Origin: Imbricaverruca yamaguchii
Lineage: Eukaryota > Arthropoda > Thecostraca > Neoverrucidae
Direction: 5' to 3'
DNA: 64,000 nt
Assembly (NCBI GenBank): GCA_034440575.1
Contig: JAOTOL010001641.1
Coordinates: 248,001-312,000 of the forward strand
The notes under the pieces: model-generated
What the model was told of the DNA's origin: nothing
What the model saw: only the letters and a program-made list of their open reading frames with translations
Databases searched by the model: none
Shown here: positions 23,046-33,179 of the stretch, piece by piece
Layout: each line of letters opens with the position of its first letter
Numbering within the stretch: position 1 is the stretch's first letter
Translations under genes and position numbers: made by a program

Positions 23046-23475
23046 TGCAGCTTATGCCTAGATTTAGATTCAAATTAACTCGCTAAACAACCGACAAAAA
23101 AGCTAACTATCATTCACTATAAATCGCTACCTCCTATACTGTCAGTTAATTATCTGAGTGCCTCAAGAAAAGCAGAAACTATTAAACAATTAATAAAAGA
23201 AAATTAAATAAATAAACAAGATGTCTAATCTAATTGTATTCCACACAAGTAGACAACTATATGAATATCCCTTTTGATATCACTTATGGCTAGACAGAAA
23301 AATGAACAGTCACACAGCACTTATGAATACCCCAACTTACTACTAATTAAACTATCTTAAACTTCAACACCAAACACACTATGCATACCAAAAAATAAAT
23401 AAAGTATGTTAGGATGGTATGAATGTTGTCTAATGTACTTATGACATCTACACACTTGTAATATCTCCTACTACA
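22878..23475 (-). repeat. Inverted-repeat arm 2: CR1 5'UTR and ORF1 start, minus orientation
   Basis: Reverse complement of 21358-21973, with scattered substitutions and a shorter A/T tract. The 5' boundary at 23475 (TTTCTGTAGTAGGAGATATT) coincides with that of arm 1, so it is probably the 5' end of the element. The arms are separated by the rest of ORF1. Confidence 0.88.
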
Positions 23476-23479
23476 GAAA

Positions 23480-24341
23480 TCGAAGCGTCGAGAACACGCC
23501 GAAAGCCACGAGGCCTCGCTTTGGCGCACACAAAGATGGCGCCCTGCGGCGTCGCTAGGTTAATATAGTATAGTTTGCGTGCTACGAAAATGCTTATAAG
23601 ATAAAAACTAATTAAATATAATCACAGAAGTAATTGCTAAACACCTATCCACAGCTTAGACTAAAGTACTGCCCTGTTCTGCAGCGACTTATCTGGAAAC
23701 CTGGAGCTCCGGCGCACGTCCTCCCACCTTGACACCTGGCGGCAAACTGATAAAATAGACATATACGGCCGTCTGCACATGGATTCACTACATTGTACCA
23801 TAAAGATGCAGAGCAATGCCTATGTGATGGATTTGGCATCAAGGTGCAGAGACCGTGTTCTAGACAATGCCACGCACATAATGCACCAAAATGAAATAAC
23901 ATGATATTTAAGAGATGTCAGCATCGATTACAAAATGCATACTTAACAACCCCCGCATGCCTACATCACTCTAACCAGGGTAGAACTTCGCGTACATTTC
24001 ATGCCACCAATGCAACACCAAAATTCCCCTTCAGAAAACCCAGATATTAGGCCGATGGCATCCTATGGAAAGAACAGCCTCAAAGCGTAGCTTGGCAATG
24101 CCAATAATTGTGATGGCAACACAATAATCTTGGGAATCCTCCACCTGTGACCCTGATGATAAAATATTGGGACCACACAACCTACCAGTGTTCGCGGCGA
24201 ACGTTGGTTAAGGTCGGTTCTCATAATCCGCCTGGAAAGTCATGAATACTAAAATGCATGCCCTGGGAAGCAATAGATGCTATAAAAAGTCCAAAGCGAC
24301 CGCAGCTTGCTTATTGTCCATTTCAGACCAATCTCACCTCT
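23480..24341. other. STK11 intron sequence, no recognised feature
   Basis: Mixed sequence between the CR1 copy and the 5' end of LINE B2. No ORF with recognisable motifs. Confidence 0.4.
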
Positions 24342-25084
24342 TCAACGAGGCATCACATTTTCTTGGTATGTGTGTGGGGGGGGGGGGAATGCGTGCCTCC
24401 AGGATCCGGCGGCCAGACCATCAGGAAGCTGGGGAGAGGTCAGACGAAGAGGGCCTCACTTGTCCTTCCATCCATACACTCCCATTCCAATGCCCATCTT
24501 ATCCCAACATCCATGTCCTTCACCTGGCCCTGCAACACCAACTATCCCTACTATGAACAGAAAGGGCAACTTCCCCGGTCCTGCCCACCAGCTCAGTTTT
24601 ATCGGGGTAGGCGCGCCCGCTCGGCTCGTCCCCCGGAGTTGACGGAGTCCTGGAGGTTGAGGTCCCCCGTCGCACGGTACTAGTTGTGACGGGGGACCAA
24701 CACACCTCTTTGGTCCCGATATCCCGGAGGGGCGGGCGGGCCCGTGGGCCCTCACGCGGGCCAAATGGCTAGTCGCCTCGGGCCGGGGACCTGGGATTCC
24801 TCCCAGTGTCTGCCGGCCCGGCCGGTTGGGGTCAAGGGGTGGGCGGTGCTGAATCCCGGTCGGGGTGGTATCTGTCTTCCAGCCGGGCAAAGGCACCGCC
24901 TACCCCGTACAGCTCCCCGGGCGCCTGGCGACCTCCCGTCCGCGGGACCCAGGCGTCCCTCAGTAAGGCCCTATGCGGTGGGGCGCCCGGGGAGTGGAAA
25001 CAAAAAACGATGCATGGCAACTTCCAACATAAACAACCCACCTGCTCCTCCAGTAGTGGACAGACAACCCGACCTGCCAGAACT

Positions 25085-25870
25085 ATGAGTGTAGCGCATG
25101 GAAGGCCCGGCCAACAAGCGGGTCTGCCGACACCTCGCATTCTGATCATAAAATCACTCGAGGAAAACATGAAACTTTCACTGCTTACCCCGTTCCAAAG
25201 GAAGGAAGTGTGTGACAAGCTAGGATCGGTCCTAAGCTGCGAAAAGCTCACAGACGGAGGGCTTGGAGCTGAATTTGAAACTGCTGAAGATGCAAGGAGG
25301 GCGATGGACGCAACAGAAATAACGTACACTAAAGGGCATGGAACCAACAAGCGAACAATCACCGTACGTGTCGAGATTCAGCCCCACAACACCAAAAATT
25401 ACTCCAAAGGAGTTCTACACTGATACGACCTCAGGAATGTTTCAGATGCCGACATTGTGGATGGCCTAAGTGAGTGTGGAGTAGTAAAGGCCGTAGAAAT
25501 TAAATTAGAAAATGATAGGAATTACAACCAACAAACAACATAATCCTAACCTTTCAAATGACAGATCTTCCTGAGTTTATTTTCGTCGGATATGTTCGTG
25601 TGAAGGTCCGCGTATTTGTAACAAATCCGATAAGGTGTTTCCGATTCTCCCGTTTTGGTCACACGTCACATTGCCGGAACCGAGAGACACGTGGACGCTG
25701 TGGATCTGCAGAGCATGTGCAAGATAAATGTAAGGCGGAGAGTCCGCACTGTTCAAACTGCGGCCAAGGTGAAACGCCCCATACCACCTATGATCGTTCT
25801 TGCCCCATCTTATTGAGAGAAAAGGAAATAGTTACAATAAAAGGTTTAAAAAAGAACATTCCGTGAGGCG
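25085..25870 (+). pseudogene. gag-like ORF1 of LINE B2 (zinc-knuckle RNA-binding protein)
   Basis: Starts MSVAHGRPGQQ (25085). It has a conserved N-terminal block (EEFE-type FETAEDARRAMDATE, VEIQPHNTKNYSKGVLH), a frame break near 25422, DLRNVSDADIVDGLSECGVV, a second break near 25540, then FVGYVRVKVRVFVTNPIRCF and CCHC zinc knuckles (HCSNCGQGETPHTTYDRSCP). The first knuckle has lost a Cys (CFRFSRFGH versus CFKCQKFGH in copy B4). A proline-rich tail follows at 26100-26630. Confidence 0.82.
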
Positions 25871-27649
25871 CGTGATATCTACGAGGCAGCACACCTAAGA
25901 ATATCATATGCAGCAAAGGTGAAGCTGAACTCCAACATCACACAACAGTCGCCGATGCAGTCGCACACACACATGAGTGCCTCTCATCTTATAGCTCATC
26001 TCAGTGGCATAATGCTAGCCTTTGGTATTGAGTGTACACCAATCGGAGAAAGAGCTGTGTCCTCTACCCAGACGGGGGGTGAGAGCCCTCCGTTGCGGAC
26101 CCTGTAGCGACTCCTCAAGGAGAGTGGGTCCAGGTTCTGCGAGACGAAGACCTGCCCGTCCATCCACAAACAAACCCAACCCCTCCCCAACCACTCCAAT
26201 CCCTACCTCCAGCACTCCCCTCCCTGCCTCCCCCTCCGCCCAACACTCCATTCCCGTTAGGGAATAGCCCAGGAGCTCTCCCGGACCAAGCCTCGAGAAA
26301 TAAACGTCTCGGAGTCGCGTCGAACCGACGAGGATCCAATCCCTACCCGCCGCCGTCACCAACCATAAACCTGCCCAACCCATCCCTACACCCACCCGAA
26401 CCACCTCAACTCCCCCTCCCCCACCAACCATTTCTGAAGAGAAGGGTGTGGCCCCCGGTCGGGTGAGGGTAGTAGCACTCAACGACCCGATCACGCCTAC
26501 CGATTCAGGTCCGCCCAGGGGCCCCGGACATGGGGGCTTCAGGCCGGTCATCCCGAGCTGGGTCAAGGGATACGTCGCCAAATGTAGGGAGACAGTATCT
26601 CGGGGCTTGCCCCCATCGTCCCCAACTCTCTAAGCCAGCTCTCTCCATACCGCAGAGACTGGACGCCCTGGTCAGTCTCGCCGACCGACGGGGTCAGTAA
26701 GAGGGCGCACAGCATCGAACCAGTGGGCTCCGGCTGGTTCGTCATGAACTGACATGTCTTAACCCCTTTTAACATAGCCCTCTATACCGACCGACCCCAG
26801 GTGCTCCACGGCGTATCCCAGTCCCATGGTTGATGGAGGAATGCGGAGACACCATACGCGCAAGAAAGCGAGCCTATCGTAAATTCAGCAAAGATAGTAA
26901 CACTATAAATATGGTTGCCTTCCGGAGAGCCAGGGCGTTTGCACGTCGCATTATAAGATCAGCAAAACAGGTCGCATGGCCAGAATATGTAGGTCAAATA
27001 CACAAGGAAACACCGACAGCACAAGTATGGTCCAGAATAAACGTATTGCAGACTGGCATTCAGCCGTTCCCCTACCTGTCTTACGCATGGGTAATAGGGA
27101 CGTGACCAAATATGTAGATGTTGCCAACGAAATTGCCTGCTCCTTATCAGAGCATATCCGTGGCAGTAATTGGGACCAGGCAATTCTTGCGTCACAAGTT
27201 ACACTGTGAGAAGTTCCCTCCTGACTTTGTCACAACCGAAAATATATCGTAAAACAAGCCATTCACAATGGCCGAACTCACTTCCACAATAGCGAAGCTC
27301 AGAAGCGCATGTGAAGGCCGGATATTATTCATAACGAAATGATAAAGCATATCCGTCCATGTGGGATCGAAATATTTTTAAGCATATTCAATCATCTGTG
27401 GCGACAAGGCGACTTCCCAGTAGCCTGCCGAGAAGCCTTAGTGATACCATTGAAGCCTGGCAAAAGTGGACTAGAACCGCTCCACTATCGCCCAATATCA
27501 CTCACCTCGTGTTTATGTAAGCTAATGGAACGATTGGTAACTACCAGACTAACGTGGTTTTTAGACGTGCATTATTTTTACCAGATGCACAATGCGGTTT
27601 TAGGAAGAACCGGACTTCTGTAGACCACATTTTAACACTGGACTCAGTG

Positions 27650-27716
27650 TGTGTGTGTGTGTGTGTGTGATTGTGGTTTTAGGGCGCATCGACCATGGTT
27701 GGTCATTTAGCGCCCA
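27650..27716 (-). mobile_element. 67-bp hairpin-tail micro-insertion with 13-bp TSD
   Basis: Inserted in the reverse-transcriptase region of LINE B2 and flanked by perfect direct repeats ACTGGACTCAGTG at 27637-27649 and 27717-27729. The insert (minus strand) is the 3' hairpin GGGCGCTAAATGACC…GGTCGATGCGCCC, then TAAAACCACAATC, then a (CA)n tail. It has no body sequence, so it is a maximally 5'-truncated retroposon or a free-standing tail. Confidence 0.88.
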
Positions 27717-28564
27717 ACTGGACTCAGTGGTACGGGTAGCGTTTAAGCAGAAACGACACGCCGGCGCTGTCTTTTTTTAAACAAAGAAGCGGCTTATGAC
27801 ACGACCTGGCGCCATGGCATTCTTGCAAAGGTACATCCGGGGGTCAATGGGGATTTTCAAACATAATTTTCTCACAGACCGACATTTCCGTGTTCGTGTT
27901 GGCCACCAGTTATCCAGAAGATATATACAGGAGAATGGCGTGCCACAGGGAAGTGTGTTAAGTGGAGCACTGTTTGCCATAATGATAAATGATATTAGCA
28001 ACGTCCTTCCACCGCAACTTGGTTGGTCTCTCTTTATAGACGACTTCGCTATCTGGTGTGGCACAGCCAGGCTATCTGCTATGTCTAGACGGCTCATTTT
28101 GGTAGTGAAGAAACTCGAGAGGTGGGGCGTAATGAATGGACTCCGCTCTTCGACACAAAAAACAACCGAATTGCATTTCTGTCGCCGGCGTAACTGTGCA
28201 GAACTCTGTATCAAGCTGTATGGCAGGCAGATACCAATGCCACCTGCGGTGAAGTTCGTTGGAATCACCACTGACTTACGTCTCAGCCACAAGGATTATT
28301 TGAAAGCACTCCGTGACAAGTGCTATAAATAGCTCAACATATTGAAGTGTTTCTCGCACTAGCTATGGACTTATCGGGATTCTCATATTCTGCTTTACCG
28401 CTCACTGACACGCGCTACGTTAGACTACGCCTGCTTTACCTACGATGGATCGCGCAACTACACCAAACGAACTCCGGACACTGTTCATCACACCGCTATT
28501 CGCATCGCAACCGGAGCATTCCGCACTTCGTCCACCGTGAGTCTTTTAGCCGAAGCACACGAGC

Positions 28565-28586
28565 CACCTCTCTCTCCTTCTCTCTC

Positions 28587-28620
<34 letters not shown>
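28565..28620. repeat. (TC)n microsatellite
   Basis: CT dinucleotide run within the decayed LINE B2 reverse transcriptase/RNase H linker. Confidence 0.9.
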
Positions 28621-28623
<3 letters not shown>

Positions 28624-29391
28624 GCAGATAAAGGCTGGGAATGCGCTACGCCTGCAAGCTGTGCCAGTTTCCCGATCATCCGGCTTTTTCGCACGGCTTT
28701 TCGCGCCAACTGTTGACCTTTCTTCAAGAGAAAGAAATCTGAGTGTCGCCCCATTCGGTGTTCGAATTCGGAAGACTCCTGCGGGGAAGTCGAGTTAAGC
28801 TTCGGGGAATTCGTACAGTCCAGAACACGGAGAACCCTCCATGGGAGATGATTACACCGGAGGTGGATGTATCTCTTGCGAAGATCAGAAAATCCGACAT
28901 CCCTCCAGCAGAATATCGTGCACTGGCTCTCCAACATATTGACACATTCCAGGAATGAATAGCCACGTATACTGATGGCTCTCGCACTGAGGTCGACGTT
29001 GGCAGCGCTTTTGTTTCCGGATCTGTCTCCCGCTCGTTTTCGCTCCCGCGATACGCATCGGTGTACTCGTGGGAACTTGTCGCTATTACGAAAGCTCTGT
29101 GTTATATCGAAGTGGTGATGGTGGTGGTTGATTGGAGTTTATGAGCGCGTCGACATCTAGTGTCATTTTGCACCCATAACTGAATTGTAATCAATCTCCG
29201 GTGCTGCTATCATACCTTGCTATCCATCTTCACGGGTGGGGGTACATCACGCCAAGGCGAGCTTGTCGAATGAACGTAAAAATATTCCCAGACGCCACGA
29301 CATCAGAGTCGTTTCCTATAAGCATACGTAAAGAAGAGTCGGTGTTCAACTGTCCTAAAATCTGGCGTCGTAGTGGATCGAGCAGTGTACA

Positions 29392-29685
29392 GTGTAGGCC
29401 TGAACGGTTTTTCTTATGCATAGTGAAATTATCGTGCAGATCACAGAAAAAAAACCCTGTGGTCGAAACCAAATCGAAATCAAATACGCAAAATATGCGA
29501 CAGGCCGATAAAGAAACAAATTTGCCGGGCGCCCGGCGTTAAAGTCTCCAGTGATGGCGCTCTGTTGCGATTGGCATCTAACACCACGCGTCGGCCGCCG
29601 TCGGAGCGCCGCCGCGGCGCTGTGACGAAAAAGGCGGCAGTCGGTGCTGTGGATGACTTATGAATGGATTCTGGTAATTAAAAAA
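29392..29685 (+). repeat. Left terminal inverted repeat of the hAT-like element
   Basis: Reverse complement of the right end. It includes TAGTGAAATTATCGTGCAGA, AAATATGCGACAGGCCGATA and the internal palindrome GCCGGGCGCCCGGC (29524-29537). The outermost ~30 bp are less well matched. Confidence 0.85.
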
Positions 29686-30234
29686 CAGATCAGGGGAGCC
29701 GGGATATATCTGATTGTAAAGATTAAACTTCACTGAAGGACTGATCGCTCCGCTTTCCTTTGTCTGTGCTCCACCTTTCACAGTGCTATGAATCATCATT
29801 CGAATAAATTGCGTACGCACTAACGACACAAAATAGCTTCGCATGCCATACAACCCTGTTTTATTAGTCAATCCAAGTCTACTGTTCCTTTTCGTTACTA
29901 AAGTTTCAAGGGAAACTGGGATTATCAGCAGTAGGGACAACCTATTAACGAGGGCGACACGAGGCGGCGGCGATCGTCGCATGGCGCGGGGGAGGGGCTG
30001 GGATGGGGCGGGAGACGGCCGGCGCACGGTGAGGGTAGAGAACACAAAGAGCGAGAAAGGGCAGGGGAGGAGAGGGGGAGACAGGGGAGGGGAGGGCCGC
30101 CGAGACAAGGCAGTCGGCGGCGGAGACCCGGCGGGACGGCCCGAAAAAGAATGGTTTGGTGTCTGCAAGTTGTGCCCACTGCCTGTGAAGTGTGATATTA
30201 CCTGCGTCGGTGTGATCGGGGTAAGAGTTCGAAC

Positions 30235-32262
30235 ATGAAGACCCGCGCTTCCACCAAAGGGCTTTTGGTTCCTTCTGAACTAAAAACAAACCGACTGCCC
30301 ACGAGAATTGACGTTCTGAATTACTTGAGTAAAGTGAATAGAGACTCATGCGTTGCGAACAACAGGTTGAAAGAGAGGCTAGCACCCCATATAAAGTTTG
30401 TCGCGGAAAGTGTGATGAAAATGTGGTGCTGCGAACGAATACCTATTGTTGGGAGGGCCCGAGTCGAACATATGGTTCGAGAATGCCGCGATCGCTACTT
30501 GCGATACATGAAAACTGCTGGAAAGAAGTCGGCATCACCAGGTGTACGTCCGTCCGGTGATAAGTTGTTTGGAAAATTGCTTGATAGAGCCCGCTGCAAA
30601 TGTGCTGATAGCGATAGCTGCAAATGTGCGATGGCCGACAAAGTGCCACGAATGGAGTTTCCCTTTGTCCAAGACCAGAGAGGACCTCGCCAAATGCAAA
30701 TCGGCACCGCAGATATCCGTGAAACCACTCGTCGAAGCACCATGGACGAAAGGAGGCGTCTGACCGCCGAGAGAGTCACATCACCACAACCGGGACCTTC
30801 TGGAATGGCCCAGCTAGATTCTAATTCGGACCAAGATTCCGCCACAGATTCATCATCGCTCACATCTGTAGTCAATGAGTCAGAGTATATGGTGAACAGT
30901 AACACAGACGAACTGCTAAATACGGCTCTAGTAGCAGATCGGTACGGAGTGTCTAATCGTGCGTGTGCTGCGATCATAAACGGTTTCCAAGTGGACATTG
31001 GTCGGATCACTCCTGACGATATGGACTGCATAGTGGATAGCAAAAAAGTATGGCGAGCAAGGGATCGGATTAGAAGAGAGGTAGTAGCCCAGAGCTATGA
31101 GGATCATGCAGGTCGTGTATCTGGTCTCTACTTCGACGGTAGAAAAGACGACACGCTTATGACAGCCAGTTCAAAGAAGACGGAAGAGCACATTGTGGTT
31201 GTATCCGAGCCAGACAGTGCATATTTAGGACATTTTACCCCACAGACTGGGAAAGCGGAGGACATTTTTCAGGACCTGACCGCCGTGGCATATGAGTTTG
31301 GTGCGGATGTTTCTGTGCTTGGCTGTGACGGCACGAGAGTTAATACTGGCCAAAAAGGTGGTGTTATCCGTTTGTTTGAGCTCGGACAAAAACGCCCCGT
31401 CCACTGGTTTGTGTGCCAGCTTCATGCAAATGAACTTAATCTTCGTGCAGTATTTAGCCAGTTAGATGGAGTCACAACAGGACCTAAGTCGTTTAGTGGG
31501 CTGATTGGCCGGGCTGCTGCAGGCGCAGTAGAAACCTTGCCAGTGGTCGATTTTGAGCCAATCGATGGCGGAAATGTTTCAGAAATTACGCAGGAGATTC
31601 TCGGTGACCTAAGTTCAGATCAGGCTATTCTGTACAGTCTGGCGCGTAGTATCTCAGATAGAAGTGCGAAAATGAAGATCGGTCCACTAAACCACTCCAG
31701 GTGGCTGACTCTGGCGTCGCGAATTCTCCGGCTCTACATATCAACCGAACAGCCATCAGACAGTCTGAGAATGCTAGCGGAGTTCATCGTGTGCCACTAT
31801 ACTCCCATGTGGTTCTGCATCAAGAAGAACTGGAGATGTTCTGACGGTCCTGGCAATGCGCTGCACAGCGTGCAACTTCTCAAAAGTTTGCGACTTGAGA
31901 TAGCGGCCATGGTGCAGCCGGTAATACAGCGCAACAGCTACTGGTGTCACCCTGAGGCAGTACTGCTAGCAATGGCAGCGGGCCAAGATCAAGCCACACG
32001 GGAAAGGGCGGTCACTCCAATCCAGCAGTGTCGCAGAACTCAAGTCGATAGTGATACTGACGAAGTGCGGAAGTTCAAGCTTCCAAAAGTGAATATTGGG
32101 GCAAAGAGCATCATGGAGCTGATTGATTGGTGTAATGAGGCGATAACCGAGCCGCCCTTGACGCAACAACTGTCCGATGATGACTTACTAGACATCATCG
32201 CGAGTCCTCTCGAAGTACGGCCAAGTACCCCGTGCCCAGTCAGACGGTGGAACGGATGGTGA
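30235..32262 (+). CDS. Transposase-like protein of the hAT-like element (675 aa)
   Basis: Intact 675-codon ORF, the only long ORF between the TIRs. The N-terminal third has a Cys-rich patch (CKCADSDSCKCA, residues ~122-133) and a charged linker. The core has LYFDGRKDDTL (Asp near residue 301), LGCDGTRVNTG (Asp near 365), HWFVCQLHANELNLR (Glu near 400), GPKSFSGLIGRA and GPLNHSRWLTLASRIL. This looks like an RNase H-fold (D, D, E-type) transposase core, and I recall similar uncharacterised proteins in insects and cnidarians. No C-terminal hAT dimerisation motif is recognised. A short overlapping frame (32232-32423) may be a frameshifted C-terminus. Catalytic residues are inferred, not established. 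It may be recently active given its intact length. Confidence 0.75.
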   Translation: MKTRASTKGLLVPSELKTNRLPTRIDVLNYLSKVNRDSCVANNRLKERLAPHIKFVAESVMKMWCCERIPIVGRARVEHMVRECRDRYLRYMKTAGKKSASPGVRPSGDKLFGKLLDRARCKCADSDSCKCAMADKVPRMEFPFVQDQRGPRQMQIGTADIRETTRRSTMDERRRLTAERVTSPQPGPSGMAQLDSNSDQDSATDSSSLTSVVNESEYMVNSNTDELLNTALVADRYGVSNRACAAIINGFQVDIGRITPDDMDCIVDSKKVWRARDRIRREVVAQSYEDHAGRVSGLYFDGRKDDTLMTASSKKTEEHIVVVSEPDSAYLGHFTPQTGKAEDIFQDLTAVAYEFGADVSVLGCDGTRVNTGQKGGVIRLFELGQKRPVHWFVCQLHANELNLRAVFSQLDGVTTGPKSFSGLIGRAAAGAVETLPVVDFEPIDGGNVSEITQEILGDLSSDQAILYSLARSISDRSAKMKIGPLNHSRWLTLASRILRLYISTEQPSDSLRMLAEFIVCHYTPMWFCIKKNWRCSDGPGNALHSVQLLKSLRLEIAAMVQPVIQRNSYWCHPEAVLLAMAAGQDQATRERAVTPIQQCRRTQVDSDTDEVRKFKLPKVNIGAKSIMELIDWCNEAITEPPLTQQLSDDDLLDIIASPLEVRPSTPCPVRRWNGW

Positions 32263-32817
32263 AAGTGGTGACCGAGGCGTCTTTGAAGGTAATTGGTGAA
32301 GAGGCCCGCCACGGTTACATTGTGGCGAAGTTGAAACACAGGTCAGCAATGCCAGTGCTCAGCAGCAAAAGGATTTCATGTCGGGTTTTCTGTCGAGCAT
32401 GCAGACAAGTAGTACAGTTATAAAATTATAGTTCGTACAAAAAATGTGGCCGCTCGTACCAAAGGTGACGTCGCTGTATGCCCGTCTCCTTCGGTTGTAG
32501 TGGAACGGAGCATGATGCCGATTTCGCCTGGTCTATTTGTCAGAACAATAAGATATCAAGTGTCTCAGAATGATTTAATTGGTCTTCGATGTAAACAGAC
32601 GAGGAATTTTGAAGATGTTCAAGCTTTCAAAAGTGGAAATATTAGCATTATACGCCGATAGATCTACTGATTGAAAATGGAACGAACAAGCGACGTAAAG
32701 TGAAGCTTTCTTTCATGCGTCAGATATCCAGGCAACTTATTAAGCGACTGATGCTTATCAAAACCCTTTTACCACACTAAACACTTTCATTGAGTTTATT
32801 AATGAGCTTGATCACCA

Positions 32818-33115
32818 GAACCCATTCATCAGTCTTCCACAGCACCGACTGCCGCCTTTTTCGTCACAGCGCCGCGGCGGCGCTCCGACGGTGGCCGGAC
32901 GCGTGGTGTTAGATGCCAATCGCAACGGAGCGCCACCACTGGAGACTTCAACGCCGGGCGCCCGGCAAATTTGTTTCCTTATCGGCCTGTCGCATATTTT
33001 GTTTATTGTCTGATTTCGATTTGGTTTCGACCACAGGTTTTTTTAAGGTGATCTGCACGATAATTTCACTAAGCAAAGTGCAATTTCCAAAAAAAGGTCC
33101 TTCGTGACACACCCT
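32818..33115 (+). repeat. Right terminal inverted repeat of the hAT-like element
   Basis: Reverse complement of 29392-29685: TCCACAGCACCGACTGCCGC, GCCGGGCGCCCGGC, TATCGGCCTGTCGCATATTT and TCTGCACGATAATTTCACTA appear in mirrored order. It ends …GTGACACACCCT before the TSD. Confidence 0.85.
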
Positions 33116-33179
33116 AGTGTACAGCCAACTAAAACATGGTACACGGGAAGCGGGATGGAGCAGCGCGGACATAGGGGAC

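Larger units (their letters stand above)
26790..28960 (+). pseudogene. Reverse transcriptase and linker of LINE B2
   Basis: Pieces in order: post-endonuclease linker (ARKRAYRKFSKDSNTINMVA, 26860-26930), LHYRPISLTSCLCKLMERLV (27339-27623), QENGVPQGSVLSGALFAIM and SLFIDDFAIW (27796-28332). The F-I-D-D catalytic box is intact. A CT-rich microsatellite occupies 28565-28620. The endonuclease domain is absent, implying an internal deletion of roughly 1 kb relative to B3/B4. Confidence 0.83.
24342..29108 (+). mobile_element. LINE family B, copy B2, 5' and central part (split by B4)
   Basis: 5' end near 24342 (CAACGAGGCATCACATTTTC, matching the 5' ends of B3 and B4). Then a GC-rich 5'UTR to about 25000, gag-like ORF1 to about 26630, a direct jump to the post-endonuclease linker near 26790, reverse transcriptase, and the beginning of RNase H. 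The copy stops at GTTATATC (29101-29108) where LINE B4 inserted. The rest of the RNase H resumes at 39089. Confidence 0.88.
29392..33115 (+). mobile_element. hAT-like DNA transposon, 3,724 bp, long TIRs, 8-bp TSD
   Basis: Perfect flanking direct repeats AGTGTACA at 29384-29391 and 33116-33123. The homologous uninterrupted site in LINE B3 (about 49310-49317) has a single AGTGTACA, so this is an 8-bp target-site duplication confirmed by a paralogous empty site. Terminal inverted repeats of about 290-300 bp (29392-29685 and 32818-33115) contain GCCGGGCGCCCGGC and GCGGCAGTCGGTGCTGTGGA near their inner part. One 675-codon transposase-like ORF lies inside. An 8-bp TSD is typical of the hAT superfamily; superfamily placement is inferred. 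Confidence 0.9.

Noticed and set aside
30235..32262. A host gene of 675 codons.
   Set aside because: It lies between matching terminal inverted repeats and an 8-bp TSD, so it is transposon-borne.
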